Shown here piece after piece: positions 14,292 through 22,672 of a DNA stretch of 23,546 bases (positions are counted from its first letter, which is position 1; every line of letters begins with the position of its first letter). The notes beneath the pieces are model-generated. The model had not been told where the DNA came from. It did not search any database and saw only the letters and a list, made by a program, of their open reading frames with translations. Both the position numbers and the translations under genes were made by a program. Source of the DNA: UMGS973 sp964507795 (lineage in GTDB: Bacteria > Bacillota > Clostridia > Peptostreptococcales > Anaerovoracaceae); contig CAZDQV010000025.1 in NCBI GenBank assembly GCA_964507795.1, positions 1 to 23,546 on the forward strand. The letters run 5' to 3'.

Positions 14292-15831
14292 TGTCTGCAC
14301 CTCCAAACTTTGTCATCATCATTCCAATCTCATTCTTGTCTGCATTTCTGCCATCAACTACACCGCTGACTTTGCCTCCGCACAGAACCATAATACGGTC
14401 ACTTAATTCCATCAGCACATCAAGATCCTCACCCACATAAATAACAGCAACGCCTTTTTTCTTCTGCTGATTGAGCAAATCGTATATAGTATATGAGGAA
14501 TTGATATCAAGGCCTCTTACAATATATGCCGAAAGTAGCACCGTCGGAGCCGACGCGATTTCCCTGCCTACAAGTACTTTTTGAACATTACCTCCCGAAA
14601 GTTTTCTTACTGGTGTTGAAAGGCTTGCCGTACTTACTTCAAGTTCATCAACTACTTTTTCGGCAAGTTTTCTCGGAGTCTTCCTGTCTGTAAACATTGA
14701 TTTTCCCTTGCGGAAAGATCTGAGCATCATATTGTCTGTAAGGTCCATGTTGCCTACAAGGCCCATGCCCAGTCTGTCTTCGGGAACAAACGAAAGAGCA
14801 ACTCCCATTGCAGCAATCTGCAAAGGATCCTTGCCTATAAGCTCCTCTTCTCCACCGTCATCATTGATATATTTAACAGTTCCGTTCTCTACAGGCTGAA
14901 GTCCTGCTATAGCTTCAAGCAGTTCTTTTTGTCCGCAACCTGATATACCTGCAATGCCAAGGATTTCTCCTGAATTTGCCGTAAAAGAAACATCATCGAG
15001 CTTGAGAATGCCATCCTGACTTCTTACTGTGAGATTCTCTACCTTGATACGTGTTTTTGGATTGACAGGTTCCGGCCTGTCAATGTTGAGACTTACAGCT
15101 CTTCCAACCATCATGTTTGTCATTTCCTGCTCATTTGTCTCAGCAGTTATCATCTCTCCGATGAATTCGCCCTTGCGTAGTACCGCCACACGGTCAGAAA
15201 TTTCGAGCACTTCATGAAGCTTATGCGTAATTATTACTACTGTCTTGCCTGCTTCCTTCATGTTCCTGAGAACTGCGAAAAGCTTTTCTGTTTCCTGTGG
15301 AGTAAGTACTGCTGTAGGCTCATCAAGTATCAGTATATCTGCACCTCTGTAAAGCACTTTGACAATTTCAACTGTCTGCTTTTGGGACACCGACATGTTA
15401 TATATCTTTTGCTGCGGATCTATGTCAAATCCGTAAGTATCGCATATTCCTTTTATTTTTTCGGAAGCTTTTTTTAGATCCAGCCCGCCCGGCTCTTTGA
15501 GTCCCAGAATTATATTCTCTGCAGCCGTAAAAACATCAACCAGCTTGAAATGCTGATGTATCATTCCTATACCATAGTCAAATGCTTCTTTGGGAGAATG
15601 TATGGACGCAAGGCTTCCATTGATATAAATTTCTCCGCCATCAGGATAGTATATACCAGACAGCATATTCATAAGTGTGGTTTTGCCGCTTCCGTTTTCA
15701 CCAAGCAATGACAGTATCTCCCCACGATAAATGTCAAGGTTGACTTTATTGCTGGCTTTTACTGTACCAAATACTTTTGTAATGTCCTTCATGGACACAG
15801 CCACGTCTCTGTTGGCCAAATCAATCAACAC
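14284..15831 (-). CDS. BMP-type nucleoside ABC transporter ATPase (NupA/NupO-like)
   Basis: Energises the importer. It has two fused ABC domains (about 515 aa). Domain 1 has Walker A GENGSGKTT (44-52), Q-loop IHQHF (91-95), signature MSVSQKQ and Walker B ILILDEP (166-172). Domain 2 has a degenerate Walker A (GISGCGQKE) and Walker B region (VLLSAYIVRGLD) but a good LSGGNVQK signature. That asymmetry is normal for this sugar/nucleoside ATPase class. The start is uncertain: the GTG at 15829-15831 directly abuts AAAGG, and in-frame TTG codons at 15826-15828 and 15817-15819 are also possible, the latter at better spacing. A terminator lies between this gene and the lipoprotein gene, so expression may be lower than that of the binding protein. 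Confidence 0.93.
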   Translation of the reverse strand: MLIDLANRDVAVSMKDITKVFGTVKASNKVNLDIYRGEILSLLGENGSGKTTLMNMLSGIYYPDGGEIYINGSLASIHSPKEAFDYGIGMIHQHFKLVDVFTAAENIILGLKEPGGLDLKKASEKIKGICDTYGFDIDPQQKIYNMSVSQKQTVEIVKVLYRGADILILDEPTAVLTPQETEKLFAVLRNMKEAGKTVVIITHKLHEVLEISDRVAVLRKGEFIGEMITAETNEQEMTNMMVGRAVSLNIDRPEPVNPKTRIKVENLTVRSQDGILKLDDVSFTANSGEILGIAGISGCGQKELLEAIAGLQPVENGTVKYINDDGGEEELIGKDPLQIAAMGVALSFVPEDRLGMGLVGNMDLTDNMMLRSFRKGKSMFTDRKTPRKLAEKVVDELEVSTASLSTPVRKLSGGNVQKVLVGREIASAPTVLLSAYIVRGLDINSSYTIYDLLNQQKKKGVAVIYVGEDLDVLMELSDRIMVLCGGKVSGVVDGRNADKNEIGMMMTKFGGADNE

Positions 15832-15946
15832 CTTTCTTCAGTTAATTACCCCTAAAGCACACCATACAGCTTCAGTCTTTGCAGTATCATACAGAAAAAA
15901 ACAAAATCTGCATCGGTTTTGCGTTTTTTTGTATAATACCAGTACG

Positions 15947-15972
15947 AAAACCCCGGCTAAAACCGGGGTTTT
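15947..15972 (-). terminator. Internal terminator between the BMP lipoprotein and ATPase genes
   Basis: A 10-bp perfect inverted repeat, AAAACCCCGG/CCGGGGTTTT, closes a 6-nt loop, 17 bp after the lipoprotein stop. A second, weaker T-rich hairpin (about 15896-15931, ending TTTTTTT on the minus strand) follows. Partial read-through would give more binding protein than transporter core. Confidence 0.8.
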
Positions 15973-15989
15973 TGCTGGCAAATATATTT

Positions 15990-17192
15990 CTAGAATTTAG
16001 TGTCAAGAAGCTTGATTCCATCAATCTGAAGATCAAAGTATGGAGCTGATCTGAATTTTGATTCCATAAATGCACCATCTTCGATTACTTCTGTATCAGG
16101 TGTATAATCAGCATCTGTATCTACATCTGCTTCATATGAATCAACAGCTTCGCCATCAACTGTGAATGTTGAAGTATCAAATACCTGAAGCTCTCCTGAT
16201 TCAAGCTGCTTTGTAAGCTCAGCAATCTTGTCTGCAGTTCCTTCTGCAGCTACTTCTTCGTTAACGTCTGTTAAAACAACTGATCCTGTTTCAAGGTTTC
16301 CTGTCCAGTCAGCATCGATAGCTTCGCCGTTCTGTGCTGCTGAGATTGCATATACATAGTAAGGTGTCCAGTCGATTCTTGATGAAACGATGAATGTGTT
16401 AGGGCAAGCTTCCTGTGTGCTTCCGTTGTATGATACGTTAGGAACTCCTGCTTTTTCACATGCAGTAGGTGCTCCCATTGAGTCAGCATGCTGTGAAATG
16501 AGAACGCAACCGTCATTTATGAGCTTGTTTGCAGCTTCTTTTTCGAGTGCTTCGTCATACCATGAACCTGTGAATGTTACTTCCATTGTAACTGATTCGC
16601 AAACTGAACGAGCGCCAAGGAAGAATGAAGTATATCCTGAAACTACTTCCGCATAAGTGTATGCACCAACATATCCCATTTTAGCTTCGTCTGCCGTAAT
16701 ATTTCCTGCTTCGATCATTTCATTAATCTTCATACCTGCAGCAACACCTGCAAGATATCTTCCTTCATAGATTGAAGCGAATGCATTGTGGTAATTTTCA
16801 AGGCCTTCTGTGTGAGCTTTTGTTCCTGTTGAGTGACAGAACTGTACATCAGGGAAGTCTTTTGCAGCCTGAATCATGAAGTCTTCGTGACCGAATGAGT
16901 CAGCAAAGATGATTCCGCAACCTGCGTCAACAAGCTCTGCTGCAGCATCGTAGCATTCCTGTCCTTCAGGGATGTTTGTCTTGATAACAGCTTCTACTCC
17001 AAGCTGTTCGCATGCAGCATTTGCAGCATCGATGAAGTTCTTGTCATAAGTTGAGTTTTCGTCATGCAGACAGATAAATCCAACTTTGAAGTCGCTACCT
17101 TCTGAGCTGCTGTCTTCTGAACCACAGCCTGTGAAAGCAACCATTCCGATTACCATTACTAATGAAAGTAATAAAGCGATAGTTTTTTTCAT
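15990..17192 (-). CDS. BMP-family substrate-binding lipoprotein of a nucleoside ABC transporter
   Basis: Extracellular lipid-anchored receptor that captures the substrate for the permeases. A lipoprotein signal peptide ends in the lipobox AFTGC (lipidated Cys23). It is followed by a Ser/Glu/Asp-rich linker and a BMP-type two-lobed periplasmic-binding fold beginning FKVGFICLHDENSTYDKNF. About 400 residues, usual for the family, with an acidic insertion (EADVDTDADYTPDTE) near the C-terminus. The ATG at 17190-17192 is preceded by AGAAGGAG, while the upstream in-frame start at 17219 has none. A small TGCC-TAAAA-GGCA hairpin lies just before the ribosome binding site. Lying between xpt and the transporter core, it most likely binds purine nucleosides such as guanosine, inosine or xanthosine. 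Confidence 0.93.
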   Translation of the reverse strand: MKKTIALLLSLVMVIGMVAFTGCGSEDSSSEGSDFKVGFICLHDENSTYDKNFIDAANAACEQLGVEAVIKTNIPEGQECYDAAAELVDAGCGIIFADSFGHEDFMIQAAKDFPDVQFCHSTGTKAHTEGLENYHNAFASIYEGRYLAGVAAGMKINEMIEAGNITADEAKMGYVGAYTYAEVVSGYTSFFLGARSVCESVTMEVTFTGSWYDEALEKEAANKLINDGCVLISQHADSMGAPTACEKAGVPNVSYNGSTQEACPNTFIVSSRIDWTPYYVYAISAAQNGEAIDADWTGNLETGSVVLTDVNEEVAAEGTADKIAELTKQLESGELQVFDTSTFTVDGEAVDSYEADVDTDADYTPDTEVIEDGAFMESKFRSAPYFDLQIDGIKLLDTKF

Positions 17193-17264
17193 TTTGTTCT
17201 CCTTCTGCCTTTTAGGCAAATACGTAAAAAAATAGTTGATTAAATCTTGCAGAAAACCTGCTTG

Positions 17265-17834
17265 TTAACGGAAAGTGATTTTTCCATCTGACATAGTATC
17301 AATCAGTGCAAGCGACTCTACACGCAAGCCTTCACTGCGCAGTCTGTCGCCACCGCCCTGAAATCCTTTCTCGATAGCAATTGCAGCACCTGCCACTTTG
17401 GCTCCCGCCTGCCTTGCAAGATCGCAAAGGCCTTCAAGAGCATTGCCATGGGCAAGAAAATCATCAACTATAAGGACTGTATCCTCATTTGTAAGGTATG
17501 ATTTGCTTACAACGACATCATAGTCAACTCCATGCGTAAATGAAGCAACCTTGGTACAGTATGTATCACTGCTGATGTTTTTGGTTCTGTTTTTTTTGGC
17601 GAACAGAACCGGAAGTCCCATCTGGGCTGCCGCTGCCATAGCTATTGCTATGCCCGAGGCTTCAATTGTCAGAATTTTGGTGACATTGCTGTCAGAATAA
17701 AGCCTTTTAATCTCAGCTCCCATCTCCATAAGAAACGGTGCATCAATCTGGTGGTTAAGAAAGTTGTCTACTTTGAGTATGTCTCCATCCTTAACCGTGC
17801 CTTCTTTTAGAATTTTTTCTTCGAGCGCTTTCAC
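17265..17834 (-). CDS. xpt: Xanthine phosphoribosyltransferase
   Basis: Cytosolic purine-salvage enzyme that converts xanthine and PRPP to XMP. Its 189 residues are the usual length. The PRPP-binding motif LIVDDFLAHGNAL lies at 121-133, and the N-terminal FLNHQID (about 25-31) is typical of Xpt. The start is a GTG at 17832-17834 with GGAGGTGG just upstream; no ATG fits. It is the first gene after the guanine riboswitch and should be co-transcribed with the BMP-type transporter, 72 bp downstream. That links uptake and phosphoribosylation of purine bases under one guanine-sensing control. Confidence 0.95.
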   Translation of the reverse strand: MKALEEKILKEGTVKDGDILKVDNFLNHQIDAPFLMEMGAEIKRLYSDSNVTKILTIEASGIAIAMAAAAQMGLPVLFAKKNRTKNISSDTYCTKVASFTHGVDYDVVVSKSYLTNEDTVLIVDDFLAHGNALEGLCDLARQAGAKVAGAAIAIEKGFQGGGDRLRSEGLRVESLALIDTMSDGKITFR

Positions 17835-17861
17835 AAGCCACCTCCGTTTTGTTTTCTGTTG

Positions 17862-17894
17862 GAATAAAATAAAACAGGTCTGAAGAACCTGTTT
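17862..17894 (-). terminator. Riboswitch-controlled terminator before xpt
   Basis: AAACAGGT (17872-17879) and ACCTGTTT (17887-17894) form an 8-bp stem with a 7-nt loop, followed on the minus strand by TATTTTATT. It ends about 28 bp before the xpt start codon, leaving the GGAGG site free of the hairpin. Confidence 0.85.
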
Positions 17895-18018
17895 GCCAAT
17901 ATACGCATCATCCTGTCAAAAAAATGAAAGGACAGAAGTTAATGCAACCAATAGTCGTAACTTAATCGGCGTCACGGTAGAAACTTTTGGGCCATATATC
18001 CAAAACTATATTGGCAAA
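17862..18018 (-). promoter_or_regulatory. Guanine riboswitch with terminator/antiterminator controlling xpt
   Basis: The aptamer spans 18014-17948 (67 nt). P1 is CCAATA/TATTGG. The P2 loop reads TATATGG, J2/3 is AAGTTTCTACC (identical to the B. subtilis xpt aptamer) and the P3 loop is CCGATTA. J3/1 is GACTAT with C at the specificity position, which means guanine rather than adenine. Downstream is an intrinsic terminator: stem 17887-17894 with 17872-17879, then TATTTTATT. A 12-nt segment (17892-17903) is perfectly complementary to the region containing the 5' strand of P1 (18007-18018) and overlaps the terminator by 3 nt. A small CTGTC/GACAG hairpin (17913-17935) lies between. Guanine binding should stabilise P1 and let the terminator form. 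Confidence 0.93.
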
Positions 18019-18042
18019 TATTCTTTTATTGAAACCACCTAC

Positions 18043-18071
18043 AGAATAACAAATGTTTTGGCTGTTGTCAA
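18043..18071 (-). promoter_or_regulatory. Promoter of the xpt/BMP transporter operon
   Basis: On the minus strand, perfect TTGACA (18066-18071) is followed after 17 bp by TATTCT (18043-18048). Transcription should begin near 18036, about 20 nt before the aptamer. Confidence 0.85.
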
Positions 18072-18170
18072 TCCGGCATACTTAAAAAACACATCAAAAT
18101 CTTGTATTTATTTCAGTACATTAGCCGGGAATACAAAACATCTTCAAATCTTCATGACTTTTTTGTAACC

Positions 18171-18200
18171 AAGACAAAAGCAGGAGGATTCCCCTCCCGC
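18171..18200 (-). terminator. Terminator of carAB
   Basis: On the minus strand, GCGGGAGG pairs with CCTCCTGC (one wobble) around a 5-nt loop, followed by TTTTGTCTT. It lies about 50 bp after the carB stop and separates it from the xpt promoter. Confidence 0.8.
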
Positions 18201-18251
18201 AATATATCATCTTCCGATTATTTTTACCGGCAAGTCAGAAGTGCCCGCTTG

Positions 18252-21200
18252 TCATATTGCTTCATATTCAAGCTGCACACCCTCACGTTTCAATTTGATT
18301 ACATCAAGGAATACATTTGCTGTGTCTATGCAGGTAAGAACTGTAATTCCCTTTTCGATTGCTTTTCTTCTGAGCGACAGACCCTCTGTACCTTTTCTGT
18401 TGCCCACATTGGCTACATTAATCAGGATATTTATATCTCTACCCACCAGTTTCTCCGCCTCTTCCGGTGCAATTATTCTGGTTTTTATACCGCACTTCTC
18501 AAGGAAACTGCCTGTACCCTGCGATGCCATAATTTCAAATCCAGCTTCACTGTACTTGCTGATAACCTCTGCAGTGAATTCATTTTTGTCGGCATCCTTG
18601 ACTGAAACATACACTCCGCCTGTTTTCGGAACAGGTATGTTTGCACCTTCAAATCCCTTGAGAAATGCCTTGTGAAGATCTTTGTCAATGCCCAGGGCTT
18701 CTCCTGTGGACTTCATTTCAGGTCCAAGTGCAATATCCGTATTTATGAGCTTTGCTCCTGAGAATACAGGAACCTTGACTGCATATTTTGAAGCCTCCCT
18801 GTATACTCCTGTTCCGTATTCGGTATCTTTCAGTTTATGTCCAAGCATTGCACCGACAGCAAGTTCTATCATAGGAATGCCTGTGACTTTGCTCAAAATA
18901 GGGACTGTTCTTGATGCTCTAGGGTTCACTTCTATCACATAAACCTCCTGGCCATCTGTCGCATACTGGATGTTTACAAGTCCAACTATATGCAATGCCT
19001 TTGAAATCTTTACCGTATACTCTATGATTTTCTCTTTTATTTTTTCACTCAAAGAATAAGGGGGATATACGGAAATACTGTCACCTGAATGCACTCCTGT
19101 TCTTTCGACATGTTCCATAATGCCTGGAATCAGTATGTCTTCTCCGTCTCCTATTGCGTCAATTTCCATTTCTTTGCCCTGTATATATTTGTCCACAAGT
19201 ACCGGATGTTCCTCTGAAAGTGACACTGCTTCTTTGAGATATTTAAGCAGTTCTTCATCGCTGTATACAACCTGCATCGCTCTGCCTCCTATTACATATG
19301 AAGGTCTCACCATTACAGGGTATTTGAGTTTTGCAACTGCTTCGAATGCTTCTTCTTTTGTGGTTACCGCATACCCTGCAGGAGCAGGTATTCCAAGCTC
19401 ACTTAACAGAGCCGAGAATTTTTCTCTGTCCTCTGCCATATCGATATATTGAAACTCTGTTCCCAGTATGTTGATGCTTCTGTTGTACAAATCCTCCGTT
19501 ATATTAAGCGACGTCTGTCCTCCAAACTGCAGAATCACTCCTACAGGACGTTCTTTTTTGATAACATTCATCACATCGTCTACATGCAATGCTTCGAAAT
19601 ACAGCCTGTCAGATGTGTCAAAGTCAGTGCTTACTGTTTCAGGGTTGTTATTAATCATTATTGATTCATAACCCAGTCTGTTTATTGCCCATGCTCCATG
19701 CACACAGCTGTAGTCAAATTCTATTCCCTGCCCTATGCGGATAGGACCTGAGCCTACTACAAGTATTTTGTCATTCCCATCATATACGACTTCATCTTCG
19801 TCATCATATGTTGAATAATAGTATGGTGTCAGTGCCTCGAATTCACCCCCGCACGTATCTACCATTTTGTAAACCGGGAATATGTCATGGTATATTCTCA
19901 TATCTGAGATGGCACTTCTTGGGACTCCTGAAAGTTCCATTATCTCATTTTCAGTAAATCCCATGGTCTCAGCCTCACGAAGAAGCTGTGCCGTCAGTCG
20001 CTGCGTACTCAGCGTTTTTTCCATATCGGTTATGTTTTTTATCTTGTTGAGAAACCACGGGTCAATTCCTGTTATCCCAAACAGCTCTTCCACAGTGAAT
20101 ATATTTCTCCTGTAGACTTCTGCAACGGCAAACAGTCTCTCATCATCGGCTTTTTTGAGTTTTGTCACAAGTTCATCATTATTAAGGCCGTCTATATACG
20201 GATTTCTGAGCCCGTCACATTTGACTTCAAGTGATGTGACAGCCTTGAGAAGTGCGCTCTCAAATGTACGGCAAATTGCCATGACTTCTCCTGTAGCCTG
20301 CATCTGAGTACCCAGAGTTCTGAGTGATGTTCTGAATTTATCAAACGGGAATTTGGGAAATTTAACAACACAATAGTCAAGGGTAGGCTCAAAGCATGCA
20401 CTCGTAGTACCTGTCACATAATTGGATAATTCATCCAGTGAATAGCCAAGAGCGATTTTGGCAGCAAGCTTGGCTATTGGGTAGCCTGCAGCTTTTGAGG
20501 CAAGAGCCGACGATCTGCTTACACGAGGGTTTACTTCTATTACAATATATTCTCCTGTTTCGCCGTTTAATGCAAACTGCACATTACATCCACCTTCTAT
20601 CCCAAGGCTCTTGATTATTTTGAGTGCGGAGCTTCTCAGCATCTGATGTTCTCTGTCTCTCAAAGTCTGTACAGGTGCCACCACTACGCTGTCGCCTGTA
20701 TGTATTCCCACCGGATCTATGTTTTCCATGCTGCAGACAATAATACAATTGTCTCTGGCATCGCGCATTACTTCATATTCGATTTCTTTCCAGCCTGCAA
20801 CTGATTTTTCGAGAAGTATCTGACCTATTGCACTGTTTTCCATGCCGCGCTTTGCAAGCAGGTCAAGCTCTTCTTCATTTGATGCAATACCTCCGCCAGT
20901 GCCTCCCAATGTGTATGCCGGCCTTATAATTACGGGGTATCCCACCTGCTTTACAAATTCATAGCATTCCTCCATATGGGTTGCTATAGTGCTCGGCGGA
21001 ATCGGCTCACCGATTTCAAGCATAAGCTCTTTGAAGGCTTCTCTGTCTTCTGCCTTCTTGATGCTTTCTTTGTTAACGCCAAGCAGCTTCACTCCGTATT
21101 TTGCAAACACACCTTCAGCTTCAAGCTCCATCGCAAGGTTGAGTCCGGTCTGACCGCCAAAGCCTGCAAGGAATCCATCCGGTTTTTCTTTTTCGATTAT

Positions 21201-21428
21201 GCTGCTTACGGCTTCTGCCGTCAAAGGCTCTATATATACTTTGTCCGCTATATCAGTATCTGTCATTATTGTTGCAGGGTTGCTGTTTACAAGTATGGTT
21301 TTGATTCCTTCTTCTTTGATTGCTTTGCATGCCTGCGTCCCCGCATAGTCAAATTCAGCTGCCTGTCCTACAACTATAGGGCCTGAGCCGATTATCATTA
21401 TTTTTTTTAATTTGTTATCCTTTGGCAT
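18252..21428 (-). CDS. carB: Carbamoyl-phosphate synthase large subunit
   Basis: Makes carbamoyl phosphate from bicarbonate, ammonia (delivered from CarA) and two ATP, feeding arginine and pyrimidine synthesis. The 1058 residues are close to the usual length. There are two homologous ATP-grasp halves. The first begins KIMIIGSGPIVVGQAAEFDYAG. The second begins near residue 555 with ILVVGSGPIRIGQGIEFDYS. Both contain the NPRVSRSSALASKA/NPRASRTVPILSK-type motifs. The C-terminal MGS-like regulatory domain (about 930-1058) is present, so allosteric control by nucleotides or ornithine is possible. The ATG follows GGGGGAA and lies 14 bp inside the end of carA in another frame, indicating coupled translation. 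Confidence 0.98.
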   Translation of the reverse strand: MPKDNKLKKIMIIGSGPIVVGQAAEFDYAGTQACKAIKEEGIKTILVNSNPATIMTDTDIADKVYIEPLTAEAVSSIIEKEKPDGFLAGFGGQTGLNLAMELEAEGVFAKYGVKLLGVNKESIKKAEDREAFKELMLEIGEPIPPSTIATHMEECYEFVKQVGYPVIIRPAYTLGGTGGGIASNEEELDLLAKRGMENSAIGQILLEKSVAGWKEIEYEVMRDARDNCIIVCSMENIDPVGIHTGDSVVVAPVQTLRDREHQMLRSSALKIIKSLGIEGGCNVQFALNGETGEYIVIEVNPRVSRSSALASKAAGYPIAKLAAKIALGYSLDELSNYVTGTTSACFEPTLDYCVVKFPKFPFDKFRTSLRTLGTQMQATGEVMAICRTFESALLKAVTSLEVKCDGLRNPYIDGLNNDELVTKLKKADDERLFAVAEVYRRNIFTVEELFGITGIDPWFLNKIKNITDMEKTLSTQRLTAQLLREAETMGFTENEIMELSGVPRSAISDMRIYHDIFPVYKMVDTCGGEFEALTPYYYSTYDDEDEVVYDGNDKILVVGSGPIRIGQGIEFDYSCVHGAWAINRLGYESIMINNNPETVSTDFDTSDRLYFEALHVDDVMNVIKKERPVGVILQFGGQTSLNITEDLYNRSINILGTEFQYIDMAEDREKFSALLSELGIPAPAGYAVTTKEEAFEAVAKLKYPVMVRPSYVIGGRAMQVVYSDEELLKYLKEAVSLSEEHPVLVDKYIQGKEMEIDAIGDGEDILIPGIMEHVERTGVHSGDSISVYPPYSLSEKIKEKIIEYTVKISKALHIVGLVNIQYATDGQEVYVIEVNPRASRTVPILSKVTGIPMIELAVGAMLGHKLKDTEYGTGVYREASKYAVKVPVFSGAKLINTDIALGPEMKSTGEALGIDKDLHKAFLKGFEGANIPVPKTGGVYVSVKDADKNEFTAEVISKYSEAGFEIMASQGTGSFLEKCGIKTRIIAPEEAEKLVGRDINILINVANVGNRKGTEGLSLRRKAIEKGITVLTCIDTANVFLDVIKLKREGVQLEYEAI

Positions 21429-22494
21429 TGTTTTCCCCCATCATCTCTATAAATTTATCAAAAAGCATATTGGTATCCTCAGGTCCTGCACAGGCCTCAG
21501 GATGGAATTGCACTGAAAACAGCGGAAGACTTCTGTGCTTCATACCTTCAACACTCATATCATTAAGATTTATATATACCATTTCCATGCCTTTGAATAT
21601 GAGAGAATCTCCATCCACTGCATATCCATGGTTTTGAGCAACTATAAAAGAGCGGCCTGTTTCCTTGTCAAAGACGCCATGGTTGCCTCCTCTATGCCCG
21701 AATTTGAGTTTGTATGTCCTGCCACCCATTGCAAGTGCCAGTATCTGATGTCCCATACATACTCCGAAAATCGGAAGCTCATCGACAAGATTTCTTACTG
21801 TCTCTATGCCTTCTACTGCTTCTTCCGGATCTCCAGGTCCGTTTGTAAGAAACAGCCCATCAGGCGAAATACTCATTATCTCATCTGCTGTGCTCCCATA
21901 TGGGAAAATATGAATATCGCAGTCTCTTGTTTTGAGGTTTTCGATTATTCCGGCTTTGACTCCAAAGTCCAATACAGCTACCTTGTATCCTGTCCCCGGT
22001 ATATGCTCATATTCTGATACTCCGGCAGTTTTCATCTGATCGCTTCTGAGTACTGATTCATTGCATATATTTTTTAATTCTGAAACGGTCTTTTCTTCAT
22101 TGCTTATCACACATTTAACCGTCCCCCCGTTTCTGATTTTTTTTGCAATCCGTCTTGTATCTACACCATAAACCCCTGGAACCTTCATTTCTTTTAACCA
22201 TTCGTCTATGTTTTTTTCACTTGCCGCATTTGACGGGTTTAAAGAGACATCCTTTACTATGAATCCTGACGCATGGATTTTGTCTGACTCATTATCAAGC
22301 ACATTAATCCCGTAATTTCCTATAAGCGGGTAAGTCATATTTATAATCTGTCCTTTGTATGACGGATCGGTAAGTATCTCCTGATATCCTGTCATCGAAG
22401 TATTGAACACCAGCTCACCCACATTGGTGCACGGATATCCGAAGCCATATCCCCTGAATACAGTTCCGTCTTCTAAATAAATCAATCCTTTCAT
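21415..22494 (-). CDS. carA: Carbamoyl-phosphate synthase small subunit (glutaminase)
   Basis: Hydrolyses glutamine and channels ammonia to CarB. The N-terminal CPSase small-chain domain (about 1-150, with FNTSMTGYQEILTDPSYKGQI) is followed by a class I glutamine amidotransferase domain. Its catalytic triad is visible: Cys246 in GVCMGHQ, and His331 and Glu333 in QFHPEA. The 359 residues are normal length. The ATG follows GGGAGGAAC. It overlaps carB by 14 bp. A consensus promoter lies directly upstream. Its neighbours do not include other arg or pyr genes, so it probably serves both pathways. Confidence 0.98.
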   Translation of the reverse strand: MKGLIYLEDGTVFRGYGFGYPCTNVGELVFNTSMTGYQEILTDPSYKGQIINMTYPLIGNYGINVLDNESDKIHASGFIVKDVSLNPSNAASEKNIDEWLKEMKVPGVYGVDTRRIAKKIRNGGTVKCVISNEEKTVSELKNICNESVLRSDQMKTAGVSEYEHIPGTGYKVAVLDFGVKAGIIENLKTRDCDIHIFPYGSTADEIMSISPDGLFLTNGPGDPEEAVEGIETVRNLVDELPIFGVCMGHQILALAMGGRTYKLKFGHRGGNHGVFDKETGRSFIVAQNHGYAVDGDSLIFKGMEMVYINLNDMSVEGMKHRSLPLFSVQFHPEACAGPEDTNMLFDKFIEMMGENNAKG

Positions 22495-22523
22495 CTTGTT
22501 CCTCCCTTGTGTAGTTCTATATA

Positions 22524-22552
22524 ATTATACATCCTAAGTTATATTTATGCAA
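22524..22552 (-). promoter_or_regulatory. carAB promoter
   Basis: On the minus strand, TTGCAT (22547-22552) and a perfect TATAAT (22524-22529) are 17 bp apart. The leader to the carA start is only about 25 nt, so no attenuator or riboswitch fits in it. Confidence 0.85.
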
Positions 22553-22559
22553 CAAAAAC

Positions 22560-22597
22560 GATGAATATTTTTCGCATTAAATTTATAATTATTCACA
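22560..22597. promoter_or_regulatory. Candidate pair of arginine (ArgR) boxes
   Basis: Minus-strand TGTGAATAATTATAAATT (22580-22597) fits the ARG-box pattern TNTGNATWWWWATNCANA at all but two fixed positions. Two bp later, a poorer site (22560-22577) keeps only the right half, ATTCA. Two 18-bp boxes spaced 2 bp apart just upstream of a promoter is the classical ArgR layout. The region is very A+T-rich, so a chance match is quite possible. Confidence 0.35.
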
Positions 22598-22613
22598 AGA
22601 TATGCTCCTTCCT

Positions 22614-22654
22614 AAAAAAATGCCAAAGCATGTTCAGACTCATGCTCCGGCATT
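22614..22654 (-). terminator. Strong terminator after the secreted-protein pseudogene
   Basis: On the minus strand, AATGCCGGAGCATG pairs with CATGCTTTGGCATT (two wobble pairs) around an 8-nt loop and is followed by TTTTT. It lies 18 bp after the stop at 22673 and upstream of the carAB promoter region. The intact terminator suggests the gene decayed recently. Confidence 0.9.
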
Positions 22655-22672
22655 TCACCAACCTTATTCCTG

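Noticed and set aside
13954..14406. 150-codon plus-strand frame opposite the first permease and the ATPase end
   Set aside because: It spans two real genes on the other strand and has no recognisable motif or start signal.
15932..15937. Perfect TATAAT on the plus strand after the lipoprotein gene
   Set aside because: There is no matching -35 box, and the sequence downstream on the plus strand has no gene in that direction.
22495..22613. Pyrimidine attenuator or PyrR site before carA
   Set aside because: The leader after the predicted start is about 25 nt, with no hairpins or PyrR-binding loop; the region is A+T-rich promoter DNA.
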